From: RUG754 sp041856085
GTDB lineage: Bacteria; Bacillota; Clostridia; Peptostreptococcales; Anaerovoracaceae
DNA length: 15,504 nucleotides
Direction of reading: 5' to 3'
Assembly: GCA_041856085.1 (NCBI GenBank)
Contig: JBHAFL010000065.1
Span: 1-15,504, forward strand
Of the stretch, positions 13,559 through 15,504 are shown piece after piece. The first letter of the stretch is position 1; each line of letters starts with the position of its first letter. Made by a program: the position numbers and the translations under genes. The notes beneath the pieces are model-generated. The model was not told the origin of the DNA, ran no database searches, and saw only the letters and a list, made by a program, of their open reading frames with translations.

Positions 13559-13818
13559 GAGCCTGAGAATGCGTCTTAGCTTTGCTCCGATAAAGAGTCG
13601 CTAAAGAAAAAATGAAACCTTAGGCAGAGATAAAAATACAGAACAGAGGTATTTGCGTATAACTCGCGCGTCGCAGTGAAAATAATCGATATGACAGTAT
13701 TGCAATGCCAATCAGCGATATAACGGTATATGTTTTTTCAATATATCAATCGGCGTTATACTATGCATACCATCAATATTTAATTTAACTATAAGGTAAG
13801 ATTAGGAGAAAACTAAAA
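13559..13818. other. Spacer between ispDF and proS
   Basis: No gene is seen. TGCAATGCCAATCAG (13701-13715) repeats the motif at 11134. Two loosely similar stretches, AATCAGCGATATAACGG (about 13710) and CAATCGGCGTTATAC (about 13747), look like degenerate repeats. A possible -10, TATACT (13757-13762), has a poor -35 (TTTTCA, 16 bases upstream). No intrinsic terminator was found for ispDF. Confidence 0.4.
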
Positions 13819-15504
13819 GTGAAATTATCAAAATGCTTTTTCAAAACCTTAAGGGAAGTTCCGAATGAAGCGGAGATCCCGAGCCATATACTGCTTTTAA
13901 GAGCCGGAATGATAAAAAAGACCGCGGCGGGCATATATTCATATATGCCTATGGGCTGGAGAACGGTCAGAAAGATAGAAGAAATCGTCAGAGAAGAGAT
14001 GGACGCTAAAGGCGCGCAGGAGATAACCACCTCGGTGCTTCAACCGTCAGAGCTCTGGGAAGAATCCGGCAGATGGGGAGCATACGGTCCGGAAATGTGG
14101 AGACTCACCGACAGAAGCGGCAGACCGTTTTGCCTCGGACCTACAGCCGAAGAGGTATTTACCGAGATAGTGAGAAACGACGTAAGTTCGTACAGACAGC
14201 TTCCGCTTATGCTATATCAGATAACGGACAAGTTCAGAGACGAGGCGCGTCCGCGCTTCGGAATGATGAGGTCGAGAAACTTCATAATGAAAGACAACTA
14301 TTCTTTCGATAAAGACGCCGAGGGAATGCACGAAAGCTATATGAAGATGTACGACGCTTATTCGAGAGTTTTCACACGATGCGGGCTCAATTTCAGACCT
14401 GTAGAAGCCGACAACGGCGCTATAGGCGGTACAGGCTCTCATGAGTTTACGGCTCTCTGCGAATTCGGAGAATCCGAGATTGCATACTGCGACAACTGCG
14501 ACCTCGCAGCCACGGTCGAAAAAGCCGAGTGCTCAGACGCACCGAGGGAAACTTCGGATATGCTCGCCCTCGAAAAGGTTAACACTCCGGGAACTAAGAC
14601 GATTGATGAAGTTGCCGAATGGCTCGGAATCGACCGGACAAGGACAATCAAGGCTCTTCTCTTCATAACCTATGATGAAGAGGGCAAGGAAAAAGAATAT
14701 GTGGCGGCGTTCATAAGAGGAGACAGGGAGCTTAATATGACGAAGCTCGTCAACGCCCTCGGTCTTAGGGAGTTCGATATCGCATTTGCCGACGAAGCTA
14801 AGATGGGAAGCGTTACGGGCTGCGTAGGCGGCTTCACAGGACCTATCGGGCTTCATAACTGTAAGATTGTCGTGGACTCCGAGCTCACAGGGCTTAGGAA
14901 TCTCGTAGCGGGAGCTAACGAGGAGGATTATCACATTAAGAACGTCAACTACGGCAGGGACTACGAGGGAGATATAGTCATCGACATCAAGACCCTCAGA
15001 GAGGGCGACGCCTGCCCTAAGTGCGGCAGCCCCGTGAAGCATGCCAAGGGAGTCGAAGTCGGTCAGATATTCAAGCTCGGCAGGAAGTATTCCGAGGCTA
15101 TGCACGCATACTATAAGGATGAAAACCAGCAGGACAGGGTTATGGAGATGGGCTGCTACGGCATAGGAATCTCCCGTACTTTTCAAGCCATAATAGATAT
15201 GCCCGAAAACCACGACGAAAACGGCATAATCTGGCCGATGAGCGTAGCGCCTTACCACGTAATCATCACCGAGGTTAAGCCAGGAGACGAGGCTCAGGAC
15301 AGAGTTTCCGAACGAATCTATGAAGAGCTTAAGGCAGCTTCTGTAGAGGTTGTCTGGGACGACAGAGACGAAAGAGCGGGAGTTAAGTTTAAGGACGCAG
15401 ACCTCATCGGGATTCCAATCAGAATTACAGTCGGCAAGCTCGCGGGCGAAGGCGTCGTGGAATATAAGCTGAGGAGAGAAACCGAAAAAAGCGAACTCAC
15501 GGTC
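13819..15504 (+). CDS. proS: Prolyl-tRNA synthetase, bacterial type (3'-truncated by window edge)
   Basis: A reading frame from GTG 13819 runs unbroken for 562 codons to the window end; bacterial ProRS is about 570 residues, so only the last few are missing. It charges tRNA-Pro with proline in the cytosol. I see the class II motif 2 region FRDEARPRFGMM (139-150), motif 3 GCYGIGISRT (445-454), the proline-pocket region ADNGAIGGTGSHEF (197-210), and the inserted cis-editing (YbaK-like) domain at about 225-400 with Lys278 at the position of the known editing lysine. The anticodon-binding domain runs from about 475 to the end. Two CxxC pairs lie at the edges of the insertion (CDNC 224-227, CPKC 399-402). 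Residue 154 is Asn in RSRNFIMKD, where Glu is usual. AGGAG sits 10 bases before the GTG. Confidence 0.95.
   Translation, partial: MKLSKCFFKTLREVPNEAEIPSHILLLRAGMIKKTAAGIYSYMPMGWRTVRKIEEIVREEMDAKGAQEITTSVLQPSELWEESGRWGAYGPEMWRLTDRSGRPFCLGPTAEEVFTEIVRNDVSSYRQLPLMLYQITDKFRDEARPRFGMMRSRNFIMKDNYSFDKDAEGMHESYMKMYDAYSRVFTRCGLNFRPVEADNGAIGGTGSHEFTALCEFGESEIAYCDNCDLAATVEKAECSDAPRETSDMLALEKVNTPGTKTIDEVAEWLGIDRTRTIKALLFITYDEEGKEKEYVAAFIRGDRELNMTKLVNALGLREFDIAFADEAKMGSVTGCVGGFTGPIGLHNCKIVVDSELTGLRNLVAGANEEDYHIKNVNYGRDYEGDIVIDIKTLREGDACPKCGSPVKHAKGVEVGQIFKLGRKYSEAMHAYYKDENQQDRVMEMGCYGIGISRTFQAIIDMPENHDENGIIWPMSVAPYHVIITEVKPGDEAQDRVSERIYEELKAASVEVVWDDRDERAGVKFKDADLIGIPIRITVGKLAGEGVVEYKLRRETEKSELTV

Noticed and set aside
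13570..13610. Terminator after ispDF (CTTAGC...GCTAAAG)
   Set aside because: The stem is only 5 bp with a loop of about 19 bases and is followed by A, not T.
14533..15258. Long minus-strand reading frame of about 241 codons
   Set aside because: It lies wholly inside proS in another frame, with no ribosome binding site or recognisable family, while the plus strand encodes all ProRS motifs.
1..15504. CRISPR array, tRNA or rRNA genes
   Set aside because: No regularly spaced short repeats and no tRNA- or rRNA-like conserved segments were seen on either strand.

Overview
The window looks like the chromosome of an anaerobic, moderate-GC Clostridia-type Bacillota. The grounds are strong AGGAGG ribosome binding sites, heavy use of ATA and AGA/AGG codons, a B. 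subtilis-like radA / yacL / ispDF order, a minimal sufC-sufB pair and bacterial-type ProRS. I cannot name family or genus from sequence alone.

Layout. (1) 1-3605, + strand: the 3' two thirds of an EF-G-like GTPase, ridA, then a two-gene Fe-S scaffold operon (sufC-sufB, SMS-like). Each unit ends in a clear intrinsic terminator. (2) 3606-6833: an accessory insert. It is flanked by two diverged direct-repeat copies (about 415 bp) of the 3' end and downstream region of an HD-domain gene. Between them lie a broken BspA-like leucine-rich-repeat gene (- strand) and an intact abiEi-abiEii toxin-antitoxin operon (+ strand) with its own promoter, an operator-like inverted repeat and a terminator. (3) 6588-7079: the intact HD-domain gene (- strand), probably read from a leaderless transcript. 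(4) 7180-8716: radA (+). (5) 8706-10797: an OmpR-family response regulator and its sensor kinase (- strand), tail to tail with radA. (6) 10798-11279: a 480-bp spacer rich in inverted repeats. (7) 11280-13558: a membrane PIN-TRAM protein (YacL type) followed by a fused IspD-IspF isoprenoid enzyme. (8) 13819-end: prolyl-tRNA synthetase, running off the right edge.

How it fits together. Most of the window is housekeeping: translation (EF-G-like, ProRS), Fe-S assembly, recombination and repair (RadA), isoprenoid precursors (IspDF) and metabolite damage control (RidA). In B. subtilis radA is followed by disA, yacL, ispD and ispF; here the disA position is taken by a divergent two-component system and a repeat-rich spacer.

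The most interesting structure is the duplicated HD-gene tail. Its two copies differ by about ten substitutions in 71 codons, all silent, plus some indel and edge divergence. The roughly 140 bp of non-coding DNA just downstream shows no substitution at all and only one A-run length change. That contrast suggests the non-coding stretch is itself constrained, for example as a structured RNA, and that the two flanks come from different alleles rather than from a very recent tandem duplication.
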